NCBI RefSeq assembly: GCF_037440165.1
Contig: NZ_JBBIUQ010000016.1
Coordinates: forward strand, 9,282 to 73,281
Length of the DNA stretch: 64,000 nucleotides
Source of the DNA: Ignavibacterium sp037440165
GTDB lineage: Bacteria; Bacteroidota; Ignavibacteria; Ignavibacteriales; Ignavibacteriaceae
Direction: 5' to 3'
The position numbers were made by a program, and so were the translations under genes. Below the pieces are notes generated by a model. The model worked only from the letters and a program-made list of their open reading frames with translations, was not told the origin of the DNA and did not search any database. Positions within the stretch are counted from its first letter, which is position 1. Each line of letters starts with the position of its first letter. This document shows, in pieces, positions 8,786 to 17,985 of this stretch.

Positions 8786-9148
8786 GAATAGTCTCTTAAA
8801 CTCCAGACTCTTAGCACCAAAATTTATCAACAATCCAACTTCCTTATTATAAGCTTCCAAGTAATTCTTTCCCTGTGCAAGATGCACATCCTCCAGTTGA
8901 ATTAAAGCTTTCAGTTCAACCATAATCTTATCTTCGACAAAGAAATCAACTCTTCGTGTTCCTATTTCATAACCTTTATACATAACAGGCATTTCCTTCT
9001 CGCGTTCAAACTTTAATCCATCAATACTCATCTCAATTTCCAGAGCCCGCTGGTAAATAACTTCCTGAAATCCATTTCCTAAAGCTGAATGGACTTTCAT
9101 TGCACAACCAATAATACGTTTTGTTATATCTTCATACTTCATTTCCAT
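8756..9148 (-). CDS. GxxExxY family protein
   Basis: 130-residue protein of the GxxExxY family, named after its motif (here G26-F-Q-E29-V-I-Y32). The central strand motif VDFFVEDKIMVELKAL looks like a PD-(D/E)xK nuclease-type core (D, then E-x-K), and NFGAKSLEFKRLF is the conserved tail. Function is not established for the family. It sits between hsdR and hsdS as an extra gene. Its C-terminus runs into a 31-bp repeat whose second copy lies just upstream of its ATG, suggesting that it travels as a small cassette. Confidence 0.82.
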   Translation of the reverse strand: MEMKYEDITKRIIGCAMKVHSALGNGFQEVIYQRALEIEMSIDGLKFEREKEMPVMYKGYEIGTRRVDFFVEDKIMVELKALIQLEDVHLAQGKNYLEAYNKEVGLLINFGAKSLEFKRLFNRLNQDPQD

Positions 9149-9159
9149 CCTGTTAATCC

Positions 9160-9190
9160 TTTAATCCTGTGAATCATGGCTCAGACGATT
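9160..9190. repeat. 31-bp imperfect direct repeat, copy 2
   Basis: Second copy of 8755-8785, upstream of the GxxExxY start and overlapping the hsdR stop codon (9189-9191). Confidence 0.75.
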
Positions 9191-9977
9191 AAGCTGCGAG
9201 TTCATTATTAATTTCTTCCAGGAGCTTTTCATAATTCGGACCGAATAACTGATACATCTTTCCCAATCCTCCTTCATCAACAAACGGAGAGAATTCAAAA
9301 TCATCTTTTTCAATTCTTACAGAAGAAATAATATGGTCTTTAATCATTCTTAACCATTCCATTTGTTCTTCTGTAAATTGTTTCGGTCCGGCGTTTCGTT
9401 TAAACACCCATTCCTTAAATCTGCGGTTAATAATTTCGCTGTATGGTTCAAGTGTTTCATCAAGATTTAGTTCAAACCTAATCAGAGAAATTATGTCTGT
9501 CAACATTCCAACTGTCGTGCGATGCTTGACTCTTTTCGGTTCTGTTTTTTCATAAGCACGCCAGATTTGTTCAACGGTTAATGAGTACGGAGGTGACATA
9601 AGTGCATCGCGGAGTTCTTTTATCATCGAGTATGTCAGGTTATATTTGTCAAGCTGAACTCGTTTCAGCTTCTCATATCCTGAAAGAGAAGAAGATCCTG
9701 AAGCAAGTTCAGGATGACTTTCAGATAGTTCAGAATGACGGAGAGTTTTCAGGTTATAAAAAATTCGTAATGCGATTATTTCATCTTTATTATCATCAAT
9801 AAACTTGCGGAAATTGTTAATTATCTCTTCGGAGTTTTCTTTTGCAGTTGTGTCAAATTCACTTCTGATAACTCTGTCTATGTTTGTTTCATCAATTATC
9901 TGATAAATTTTCTGGCGAACTGTTTCAATAAAATCACGCAGTTTCTGGTTATCAAATGGTTTAATTGCTTCATTGCT
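9189..9977 (-). pseudogene. hsdR: C-terminal part of HsdR, out of frame with the main ORF
   Basis: Open frame encoding the HsdR C-terminal (EcoEI_R_C-like) domain: it begins SNEAIKPFDNQKLRDF, continues through FRKFIDDNKDEIIALRIFYN, then after a repeat-derived stretch LTYSMIKELRDALMSPPYSL and ends NNELAA. It is in a different frame from the 719-residue HsdR ORF. The break lies in an 8-bp tandem repeat at 9961-10000. Removing one repeat unit would fuse both parts exactly at SNEA, giving about 950 residues, a normal HsdR length. An internal ATG at 9626 could start a 145-residue fragment. Confidence 0.85.
9640..9745. repeat. Dispersed repeat inserted in frame in hsdR
   Basis: Imperfect palindromic sequence: the plus strand reads AAGCTGAACTCGTTTCAGC and later CCTGAAGCAAGTTCAGGATG; the minus frame encodes SELSESHPELASGSSSLSG. 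Such ELVSAS/HPELVSGS/KQVQDD translations recur in intergenic repeats of many bacterial genomes (from memory). It adds about 28 residues within the HsdR C-terminal domain without breaking the frame. Confidence 0.7.
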
Positions 9978-12055
9978 TCATTGCTTAATTGCTTAATTGT
10001 TTCCTTGATTTGTTCTTCTGTTGGTTCGGTATCATCTGGTAAATTAAAAATCTGTTTTGCCTTCGTATCTATTTCGTCTGGATCAAATGCATTGGATAGA
10101 TTGAGTGCTATTTCTGTTAAGTCTTTTCCACCGGTTAATTCTTTAAGTTTTTCTCTGTCAGTATCGGAAATCTGTTTATCTAATCTTATCAATCGTGAAG
10201 CAAGTGAAGTACAGTTGTCTTCATCCGGCTGGAGAATAACCATTTTCATCAAGTCCTTCAGAGGCACAGATGGTTTTTTATCAACCACCGGATAATCAAC
10301 TTTAACAGATTTGAAAACTCCAACAGCATCAAGGATATAAAATCTTTCCTTCTTTAGTTTTGCACTTGGTGTAACTTTAACAAGTTCATCTTTGCTGAAT
10401 GAACGTGTTCCTCTTCCAATCATTTGCTGAAAGTAATTTCGTGAGCGAACATCACGCATAAATATCAAAACTTCAATCGGCTTTACATCTGTTCCTGTTG
10501 CAATCATATCAACCGTAACTGCAATACGCGGATTGTAATCCGTCCTGAACTGCTGAAGAATTGATTCAGGGTCTTCATCTTCTGCTTTGTAAGTAATCTT
10601 TTTGCAGAAATCATTTCCTTCACCAAACTCTTCACGAACAATGTGAACAATATCTTCAGCGTGACTGTCAGTCTTTGCGAAGATTAATGTCTTAGGAACT
10701 TCGAACCCTTCATCTCTCTCAGGAAAGAATTCTTCGCGCAGAACTCTTTTATATTCTCTGATGATTTGTCTTATCGTGCTTGGATTAACAATATCCCTGT
10801 CAAGCTGGTTTCCTTTATATACAACTTCATCCTCAAGCTGCCGCCATTCTTTTTTGCGTGTCATTTTATTTCTGAGGTTCACATACTGCTTTGCATTCAG
10901 CACAGCACCGTTCTTTGTAATTTCTGTTTCGATCGTGTAAACATCATAACCAACATTAACTTTATCGGCAATTGAGTGCTTGAGTGTGTATTCACTTACA
11001 ACATTTTCGTGGAAAAAGGCAAAAGTGCGTTTATCGGGTGTTGCAGTTAATCCGATCATAACAGCATCAAAGTAATCGAGTACCTGTTTCCATAGATTAT
11101 AAATTGAGCGGTGGCATTCATCAATGATTATAAAATCAAATGTTTCTATTGGAATGGCAGGATTGTAAACAACTTCAACCGGCTTATCTATTGTTTTTGA
11201 TTCGTAAGGAGATTCATCTTCGAGAGATTCATCTAAATCTTTTCCTTTTAGGATTGAATACATTCTTTGAATTGTGCTGATACAAACCTGAGCAGTTGGA
11301 TCAACAAAGTTCGATTGAAGTCTTTGAATAGTATAAAGTTCCGGGAAAAGTCTTTTATCATCAATTGGTTTATAAGCACGGAATTCCTGCTCTGCCTGCT
11401 TGCCGAGATTTCTTGTATCAACAAGAAATAAAATCTTTTTCGCTTTTGCAAACTTCAGCAAACGATAAACCGAAGTGATTGCAGTAAAAGTTTTTCCAGC
11501 ACCTGTTGCCATCTGGATAAGTGCACGAGGTTTATTCTCAGCGAATGACTTCTCAAGATTTATGATTGCATTGAACTGGCAGACACGCAAACCTGTTGAA
11601 CTGAGTGTTGCTAAGCTCTTCAATCTTGAACGAAGAGTATCGCCTTGCTTCAACGATTCGTATAAAGTTTCAGGTTTGTGAAAATGAAATATTTCTCTTT
11701 GCCGCGGTGAAGGATCTCGTGCATCTGTAAAGTATGTTTCTGTACCAGTAGATTCGTATTGAAAAGGAAGCACTTCATCTTTACGAATATATTTCAAATT
11801 ATCAGCAGAGTAACGTGTTGTTTGGTCGTGAACCTGGCTTAATGTATGTCCTTCCTTTTTTGCTTCAATAACTCCGACAGGTTTTCTTTCGATGAAAAGT
11901 ATGTAATCAGCAGAACCGGATTCGGTGGGATATTCTCTAACAGCGATTCCAAGTCCGGCAGAAGGATTAAATTCTTTCAGGTCCTGAATAATCCAGCCAG
12001 CTTGTTGGAGTTGCTTATCAATTTTTTCCCGAGCCTTTTGTTCCGGTGTTTGCAA
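9896..12055 (-). CDS. hsdR: Type I restriction endonuclease subunit HsdR, prematurely terminated
   Basis: Motor and nuclease subunit of the type I system. 719 residues in this frame. The N-terminal nuclease domain has D50 and the E64-A-K66 motif (VIEAKKEG). The SF2 translocase follows: Walker A ATGAGKT (183-189), DECH box (IIIDECHRSIYN), GLTATP and the motif VI QMIGRGTRS. After KQLSNEAMKQLN the frame runs into about 20 unrelated residues (ending ARKFIR) and stops, losing the C-terminal domain thought to hold HsdM/HsdS. The frame is lost in the octamer repeat at 9961-10000, so the gene may be phase-variable and OFF here, or decayed. It is the first gene of the locus, about 100 bp after the EamA gene. 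Confidence 0.9.
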   Translation of the reverse strand: MQTPEQKAREKIDKQLQQAGWIIQDLKEFNPSAGLGIAVREYPTESGSADYILFIERKPVGVIEAKKEGHTLSQVHDQTTRYSADNLKYIRKDEVLPFQYESTGTETYFTDARDPSPRQREIFHFHKPETLYESLKQGDTLRSRLKSLATLSSTGLRVCQFNAIINLEKSFAENKPRALIQMATGAGKTFTAITSVYRLLKFAKAKKILFLVDTRNLGKQAEQEFRAYKPIDDKRLFPELYTIQRLQSNFVDPTAQVCISTIQRMYSILKGKDLDESLEDESPYESKTIDKPVEVVYNPAIPIETFDFIIIDECHRSIYNLWKQVLDYFDAVMIGLTATPDKRTFAFFHENVVSEYTLKHSIADKVNVGYDVYTIETEITKNGAVLNAKQYVNLRNKMTRKKEWRQLEDEVVYKGNQLDRDIVNPSTIRQIIREYKRVLREEFFPERDEGFEVPKTLIFAKTDSHAEDIVHIVREEFGEGNDFCKKITYKAEDEDPESILQQFRTDYNPRIAVTVDMIATGTDVKPIEVLIFMRDVRSRNYFQQMIGRGTRSFSKDELVKVTPSAKLKKERFYILDAVGVFKSVKVDYPVVDKKPSVPLKDLMKMVILQPDEDNCTSLASRLIRLDKQISDTDREKLKELTGGKDLTEIALNLSNAFDPDEIDTKAKQIFNLPDDTEPTEEQIKETIKQLSNEAMKQLNHLITRNCVILLKQFARKFIR
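9961..10000. repeat. 8-bp tandem repeat (five units) inside hsdR
   Basis: Five adjacent octamers on the plus strand: TTAATTGC, TTCATTGC, TTCATTGC, TTAATTGC, TTAATTGT. Since 8 is not a multiple of 3, loss or gain of a unit changes the hsdR frame. Four units give an open full-length frame; five give a premature stop. Confidence 0.92.
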
Positions 12056-12154
12056 ACTATTCCAATTATTAAATATTTACTTGCAGTTAAATTAAAATTT
12101 AAAGTAAAACCTTTCAACATTGAATCGCAACTATTCATATATGATTTGGATATT

Positions 12155-12997
12155 TCACAACCTCAACAAAATTATCGAAAGAATTCCCGCGATTAAAGCT
12201 GCAATTCCATAATTATTTATTTTCTCTTTCCATATCAAATAAGCCATTACGGCAGTAAATACAATTACACCGATGTTTTGAATTGGAAAGACAACAATTG
12301 CCGGAAGCTCGCTCAAAGCAGCGAGCACAAAATGAATCGCTAAAACATTTGGGAGACCAAGAAGCAATCCAAGTTTGAAAGTGTGATGTTCAAATTTTAT
12401 TTTCTTGAAAATAAGGTATCCCAAAGTATAAATATATGCTGAAAAGAAAATCGTGAATACAAATGTTCCTTTTTCCTCTGTCAGAAAATTTCTCTCGAAA
12501 ATTTTCATTGAGAAATCAACTAAACCAATTCCTAGCAAGAGAGTAATCAGTATCAGATAGCTTCTGGTTGAATGCGGTGAACCGTTATGATTTTTTAATG
12601 AAAGATAAAATAAATAAAGCGTAATCAATGCGATCAAAAATCCTAATATCATTTTAATATTTGGTGATTCGCCATAAATTATAATTGAAAAAATCACAGG
12701 AATGAGTACAGATAATCTTGCGCTGACAGTTGCCAATGCGGTTCCTGCTAATCCAACAGCTTTCGAATAAATAAAAAATGTAGCTGCAAATAAGTAACCG
12801 AGAAATAAAGCGAATAAAAATGCCTCCAATGAAATATTTAATGTTCCTTTATAGAATACAAATACAAGCGATAATATCGATGCCGTCAGATAATTTGCAT
12901 TTATAAGAATTGCTGTATTTGATTTCTTAACATTACCTTGTTTTAAGATTAAAGCAAGACTGCTTGAACAAATAATTGCGAGAATGAGATATATCAT
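12155..12997 (-). CDS. EamA/DMT-family transporter
   Basis: 280 residues with about ten hydrophobic helices in two five-helix halves, the pattern of the drug/metabolite transporter superfamily (EamA). The second half starts near residue 145 (TRSYLILITLLLGIGLV). Substrate unknown; these proteins export or import small metabolites such as amino acids. The end of the gene lies about 100 bp upstream of hsdR; the gene follows the epimerase-like gene after 8 bp and is probably cotranscribed with it. Confidence 0.8.
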   Translation of the reverse strand: MIYLILAIICSSSLALILKQGNVKKSNTAILINANYLTASILSLVFVFYKGTLNISLEAFLFALFLGYLFAATFFIYSKAVGLAGTALATVSARLSVLIPVIFSIIIYGESPNIKMILGFLIALITLYLFYLSLKNHNGSPHSTRSYLILITLLLGIGLVDFSMKIFERNFLTEEKGTFVFTIFFSAYIYTLGYLIFKKIKFEHHTFKLGLLLGLPNVLAIHFVLAALSELPAIVVFPIQNIGVIVFTAVMAYLIWKEKINNYGIAALIAGILSIILLRL

Positions 12998-13005
12998 AAT
13001 GCGTC

Positions 13006-13803
13006 CTATGGATTAAGAAATTTAAATTGATAATTTAACAGTGATTTTATTTTAATTGACTTTACAATTTTGTATGGTTCCTTACCATCCTGAAAATTTG
13101 GCAAAGGTAAAGATAATTTTTCCGCTGAGAGTGAATAAAATTCTCTCCTTGTGGGATGATATTCTGCAACTCCGTTAATGACTTCATTCCGGATATTTTT
13201 TTCTAAAACATTTTTTATAATTCCAATGCAATCATCAAGATGAATTAAGTTCAATGGAGTATCAGCGAATTCGATAACATCTCTGCTGAGTGCAAACTTA
13301 GCCGGATTTCTTTCTCCACCAATTAATCCTGCAAAGCGAATAACAGTTGTATCAAAATTCTTTTGTGATAAAAGATAATTTTCTGCAATCACAAGTGCTT
13401 CACCTGCTAAAGTTTCTGGAAGAGTTTTACTGCTTTCATCAACTTCGCTGTTTTTGTTTCCATATACAGAGGTCGAACTAATAAATATTACTTTATTGCA
13501 AGAAGTGTTTAGAATTTGTTTCACAATAGATTCAACCTGAAGGAAATGATATTCGACAATATCTTCCCTTCGCAAAAGAGGAATGTTGATAATCAAAATA
13601 TCGCAATCGAAAAATTTTTCTGCACCATCAGCAATAACTTCCGGATTGAGAACAATTTTATAAGCTTCAATGTTTTTCGATTGAAGCAGCGAAAGTTTTA
13701 ATTCTGAAGTGGTCGAACCTTTAATCTTGTAATCATCTTTTAAAAGATTTTCAGCTAATGGTAAACCAAGCCAACCGCAGCCGAGAATGCTAATCGTTTT
13801 CAT
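13006..13803 (-). CDS. NAD(P)-binding epimerase/SDR-like protein (YeeZ type)
   Basis: 265 residues with an N-terminal Rossmann motif ISILGCGWLGLPLAENL (GxGxxG) and an SDR core (VIFISSTSVYGNKNSEVDE, the Ser/Tyr region). The GCGWLG start is typical of the YeeZ-like extended SDR group whose substrates are unknown. Lies between the MFS transporter (21 bp gap) and the EamA gene, all on the minus strand. A nucleotide-sugar or related dehydrogenase/epimerase role is likely but not provable from sequence. Confidence 0.75.
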   Translation of the reverse strand: MKTISILGCGWLGLPLAENLLKDDYKIKGSTTSELKLSLLQSKNIEAYKIVLNPEVIADGAEKFFDCDILIINIPLLRREDIVEYHFLQVESIVKQILNTSCNKVIFISSTSVYGNKNSEVDESSKTLPETLAGEALVIAENYLLSQKNFDTTVIRFAGLIGGERNPAKFALSRDVIEFADTPLNLIHLDDCIGIIKNVLEKNIRNEVINGVAEYHPTRREFYSLSAEKLSLPLPNFQDGKEPYKIVKSIKIKSLLNYQFKFLNP

Positions 13804-13824
13804 TTGTGTTGGTTGCAGTTTGAA

Positions 13825-15288
13825 TTATTCCGTATGAACTTTTTCTTCTTTAACCAGCATCCATAGAATTGCTGAGATTGAAAGAGTCACTGCACTTATC
13901 ACAAAAATCAAACTTTTATCCTGAGCTGCACTAATTGCCTGACCTATTCCGAAACTTGCAACTAACTGAGGCAAAACAACGGATAGATTGAATAATCCCA
14001 TAAACAAGCCCATTCTTGTCTGATCAATTTGCTGAGACATAATTGCAAAAGGTAAACTGATTGTTGAAGCCCAGCCAATTCCGAGTAATGCCATAATGAT
14101 GTAAATGATGATTGGCTCAAATCCAAAAAACAGCATTGCTGCATAAGAAATTGCCATCGATGCAATACTCAAAAAGTGTGTTCTTACTTTTCCGATTTTT
14201 CTTGCCATCGGTTCAAGAACTAATACAGGAAGAACTGCAGCAACAGCATTGAAAATTAGGAATGATATTGTAACAACTTTACCCATTTGAATTGAAACAT
14301 CTTCAGGAATAACAGAATTAGCATCATAACCAAAAACTTTATATTGAACATAAGCGAACATATAAACAAACATCGTTTGAATTCCGACCCATGTGAATGA
14401 ATGAGCAGCAAGAACTTTTTTGAATCCAATTAAACCTTTCTCAGTTGCACTCTTTCCATCAGTCTTTTGGAATAATACCTTAAGAATAAAAATTATTGTG
14501 ATGATAAAACAGATAATCTCTGCATAGTAGTTATCAAAGTGAATGTTGAGCACACGCATTACAATTGCATAGATTGAATAAATTAAAAATCCCCAGAGTG
14601 GTTCAATGTAACTGAGTATTGCACCAAAAGATGCTTTTGTTTTGTGCTTATCTACCTGATTAGAACCTTTAGCAAGATGTCTTGGTTCTTCAATAAATAA
14701 AGTTGGAATAATTGAGAGAACAAGCACTAAGAATACACCGAAATAAATCAGAACATAATTATTCCATACTGCACCAATTACATACGCAAGCACACCAAAA
14801 GTTCCTGATATAGTTTGCATCCAGGTGTAACCTTTTGTTCTTTCAACTCCTTCAGGAGTTACATCAGCAATGATTGAACGAGTTGGATTAAAACTTATAT
14901 TGATTGCAAGATCAAGTGTGAGTGCAACTGCAATTGCAACTCCAAGAATTCCGTCAATGCCGAGTGTGGATGAAATTACACCAATGTTTGGCAGAGCAAG
15001 CAGCATCATGGCAGCGAGAAATCCGCCAATCAAAATGAACGGTCTTCTTCTGCCATTTAGGAACCAAACATTATCGCTGATTATTCCAATAATAACTTGT
15101 CCAAGAATTCCAGCAATAGGACCTGCAGCCCAAACTAATCCAACATCGTGTATGTCAAGTTTATATTTGGTGCTTAATATCCAACTCAAAGCAGAAATCT
15201 GTATTGAAAGTGCAAAACCCATTGCTGTTGCGGGTAAAGCAAGCAAAGCATAAAAAGTATTTGTCAGTTTTTTCTGAATTTCAAGCAT
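13825..15288 (-). CDS. SLC45/GPH-type MFS sugar transporter
   Basis: 487 residues with about twelve transmembrane helices. The loop after helix 2 or 3 carries SDNVWFLNGRRRPFILIG, matching the basic loop motif of the SLC45/sucrose-proton symporter branch of the major facilitator superfamily. Placed 14 bp downstream of a GH13 glucosidase gene on the same strand, so maltose or maltodextrin uptake is the likely role (inference from context). Confidence 0.82.
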   Translation of the reverse strand: MLEIQKKLTNTFYALLALPATAMGFALSIQISALSWILSTKYKLDIHDVGLVWAAGPIAGILGQVIIGIISDNVWFLNGRRRPFILIGGFLAAMMLLALPNIGVISSTLGIDGILGVAIAVALTLDLAINISFNPTRSIIADVTPEGVERTKGYTWMQTISGTFGVLAYVIGAVWNNYVLIYFGVFLVLVLSIIPTLFIEEPRHLAKGSNQVDKHKTKASFGAILSYIEPLWGFLIYSIYAIVMRVLNIHFDNYYAEIICFIITIIFILKVLFQKTDGKSATEKGLIGFKKVLAAHSFTWVGIQTMFVYMFAYVQYKVFGYDANSVIPEDVSIQMGKVVTISFLIFNAVAAVLPVLVLEPMARKIGKVRTHFLSIASMAISYAAMLFFGFEPIIIYIIMALLGIGWASTISLPFAIMSQQIDQTRMGLFMGLFNLSVVLPQLVASFGIGQAISAAQDKSLIFVISAVTLSISAILWMLVKEEKVHTE

Positions 15289-15302
15289 AAGATTTCCCTG
15301 AT

Positions 15303-17138
15303 TTATTTTTCAAGTAAAAATATTCTTGTACTAAGTGGAGCAATTGTTAATTTATTTTCTTTATCTAGGGCAATTTCTTCACCAGATAACAAATCAATTA
15401 ATTTCTTTGATGCAGACAACATTTCTTTATAATCTTTGAAATTGATGTCCTGTTGCTTTTCACTACCATTTGCAACAATCATTGTTATTTCGTCGTTCAA
15501 CTTTCTGAAATAAACATAAACATTATTGAATGGATAGTAATGATAGAGCTCACCTTGAGAGAGAGATTTAAATTGTTTTCTTAACCAAATTAATTTTTTG
15601 GTAAAGTCGAACAAATCATTTTCATAATCATTTCTTCCACATTTACTAAATGCATTGTGGTCCGAAAACTCAAATCCTCCGGGAAATGGAGTTCTGATTG
15701 TTCCGTGTCTATCATCTCCAACTAAACCAATTTCAGTTCCGTATAAAATTTTTGGAATACCACGAGTAGTGAGAAGAATTGTTAGTGCAACTTTAAATTT
15801 TTGAGCATTATTATTTGCAAGAAACAAACCTCTTGCAATATCGTGATTATCAATAAATGTAAGCAGATTTTCAGGTTCAGAATAAATATAATCCATCGCA
15901 AGAATATTGAATGCGGCTTCCAATCCTTTCCTTCCGGATAGATAATCTCTAAAGGCATCTGCAAGAGCAAAATCTGTAACTGAAGGAAGATTCGAATTTA
16001 ACTTCAATCCAAATTTGTTATTTCTTTGATAAGCAGCTAAGAACGGAGCTTCTCCTGTCCAGATTTCTCCGACGATATTAAAATCAGGATATTCATCTAA
16101 AATAATTTTAGCCCAATCAGACAGATAATATTGGTTAACATAAGGATAAGTATCTTCCCTTATTCCATCAATTCCAAAATATTCAATCCACCAAAGAGTA
16201 TTTTGAATCAGATATTTTTTTAAGAAAGGATTTCTCTGATTTAAGTCAGGCATATAATTAGTAAACCAGCCGTCCCAGGTTAATGCAACAGATTCACCAG
16301 GACTGTGAGGATCGGGAAAAGTCATTTTGTTATGATTGGCAGGTAAATGATTGCCGGGTTGACCATTAATCCAATCCTTAAATGGCAAATCTTTAATCCA
16401 CCAATGATTTATTCCTATATGATTTGAAACATGATCCATAATAATTTTCAAATCTTTTTTATGAGCTTCATCAACAAGTTTTTTATAAAGCTCATTGCTG
16501 CCGAAGCGGGTATCAATTTTATATAAATCTGTTGCAGCATAACCATGATAACTCATCCACATATTATTCTCCAGCATCGGAGTTATCCAGAGACAAGAAA
16601 CCCCAAGCTCCTGCAGATAATCCAATTTCGAAATTATACCCTCAATATCACCGCCCTTCCTTCCATCAAGATCTTTATCAGTAAATTCATCGAGACTATC
16701 ACCAATTGTATTGTTATCCGGATTACCATCACAGAATCTGTCAGCCATAATTAAATAAACGACATCAGATTGATTAAATCCCTGAAATGCTTTTTCTCTT
16801 TTCTCACGCACTAATATTGGGAAAGTGATTACAGTATCGTATTCATTTGTTGCCAGACCAATTTCGAAATTAATATTTTCATTCAGAGTATTATCAACTA
16901 CTAAATCCACAAAGAGATAATTCGGACTTTCAGCTTTGTGATAATCAGTAACTGTTGCACCTTTATGTGAAGGATAGATTTCGGCATAACCAACATTTTT
17001 TCCATAAATAAGAATTTGAATAGTATCGTACTTCATTCCAATCCACCAATTCGGTGGTTCAATTCTTTCAACTCTAAAGGTTTGGGGATGAAGAATGTTT
17101 ATAGTTAAAACTGATAATAAAATTATTTTCCTAATCAT
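15303..17138 (-). CDS. GH13 alpha-amylase family glycosidase (cyclomaltodextrinase/neopullulanase type)
   Basis: Hydrolyses alpha-glucans or maltodextrins. The open frame extends upstream to 17189, but the ATG at 17138 gives a clear signal peptide (MIRKIILLSVLTINILHPQ) and is preferred. An N-terminal beta domain with VERIEPPNWWIGMK is typical of the cyclomaltodextrinase N-terminal module. The GH13 barrel has all four conserved regions (numbering from the longer start): DHVSNH (252-257), GIREDTY with nucleophile D346, VGEIW with acid E375, and IDNHD (446-450). Secreted, probably periplasmic or surface-associated, feeding the adjacent MFS transporter. Confidence 0.9.
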   Translation of the reverse strand: MIRKIILLSVLTINILHPQTFRVERIEPPNWWIGMKYDTIQILIYGKNVGYAEIYPSHKGATVTDYHKAESPNYLFVDLVVDNTLNENINFEIGLATNEYDTVITFPILVREKREKAFQGFNQSDVVYLIMADRFCDGNPDNNTIGDSLDEFTDKDLDGRKGGDIEGIISKLDYLQELGVSCLWITPMLENNMWMSYHGYAATDLYKIDTRFGSNELYKKLVDEAHKKDLKIIMDHVSNHIGINHWWIKDLPFKDWINGQPGNHLPANHNKMTFPDPHSPGESVALTWDGWFTNYMPDLNQRNPFLKKYLIQNTLWWIEYFGIDGIREDTYPYVNQYYLSDWAKIILDEYPDFNIVGEIWTGEAPFLAAYQRNNKFGLKLNSNLPSVTDFALADAFRDYLSGRKGLEAAFNILAMDYIYSEPENLLTFIDNHDIARGLFLANNNAQKFKVALTILLTTRGIPKILYGTEIGLVGDDRHGTIRTPFPGGFEFSDHNAFSKCGRNDYENDLFDFTKKLIWLRKQFKSLSQGELYHYYPFNNVYVYFRKLNDEITMIVANGSEKQQDINFKDYKEMLSASKKLIDLLSGEEIALDKENKLTIAPLSTRIFLLEK

Positions 17139-17313
17139 AATTCTTTCAAAAATTTTAACAAAGATAGTAAATAAGTTATTATTTAACATTTCTTTGGAGT
17201 GTACTTTTATTAAATGATAGAATTGGCAAACATTTATTTTAAAGAAAATTTAACCTAAGTTTTGTTTGTAAAAAAAATATTTTACCTTTAATTATATTCT
17301 TCAGGAGGAGAAA

Positions 17314-17976
17314 ATGAAAGCCGGAAAGTTCTTTGTTCTGCTTGCCTTTGGATTTTTCTTTTTAGCTTGTGATAAAGAAGAATCAAATGATCCTAACAGT
17401 CTCGGCGGGGATGTAAATACCGAGATTAGTAATGTTGGTGATCAATTTGGACTCGGTGTAAAAGTTGGCGATGAATATGTTAATCTCAATGATCAAATAG
17501 TTGTTAAAAGTAACAACAATGGTTTGGTAACTATGAATGTTAAAGCCAATGTATCACAGTCTCCCAAAATCAAACAACTGCTCGATAAAATTCCCATTGA
17601 TGTCTATGATAATCAGGGAAACATAGATATTGATGTTCAGTTCAAAGTAACAACACAAGGAATTCAGGATTTTCTCAATAAAGATCAGAAACCGCACACT
17701 TTAGTAAAATACGATGCTAAGGTTGGAGATCAATACAAGCTTACAAAATCTGAAGGGAAGTCAATCACACGAACTGTTACCGCAAGATCTGATGTAGATG
17801 ATTTTCCATATGGATTTTGGTATATCAAAACTATAACTCTTGAACAGGATTCAAGGATTCCCGGTATTCAAAAATTTGTTTATCGAGCTAATCACAAATT
17901 TGGAATTGTTTATGCTGAGGTTTTTCTTGAAGATGGAAGTAAAGTAAGCTCTTATATTTACGCCCCAAATTACTAA
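17314..17976 (+). CDS. Putative lipoprotein
   Basis: 220 residues. N-terminal signal peptide with a lipobox (FFLAC, Cys about residue 19) followed by acidic residues, so probably membrane-anchored. The rest is soluble and beta-rich with no motif I recognise. Very good ribosome-binding site AGGAGG before the ATG. First of three same-strand genes; 9 bp precede the next. Function unknown. Confidence 0.75.
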   Translation: MKAGKFFVLLAFGFFFLACDKEESNDPNSLGGDVNTEISNVGDQFGLGVKVGDEYVNLNDQIVVKSNNNGLVTMNVKANVSQSPKIKQLLDKIPIDVYDNQGNIDIDVQFKVTTQGIQDFLNKDQKPHTLVKYDAKVGDQYKLTKSEGKSITRTVTARSDVDDFPYGFWYIKTITLEQDSRIPGIQKFVYRANHKFGIVYAEVFLEDGSKVSSYIYAPNY

Positions 17977-17985
17977 TCGCAACAA

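Noticed and set aside
9602..9802. Plus-strand ORF encoding an ELVSAS/KQVQDD-type peptide
   Set aside because: This peptide is the known translation of a dispersed repeat; the region is an insertion in hsdR, not a gene.
9961..10000. Reading the hsdR break as a simple sequencing error
   Set aside because: Cannot be ruled out, but the break coincides with an 8-bp tandem repeat and a one-unit deletion restores the frame exactly, which favours a biological cause.
11846..12196. Plus-strand ORF over the hsdR start
   Set aside because: Antisense shadow of the HsdR N-terminal nuclease domain, whose D/ExK motif is intact on the minus strand.
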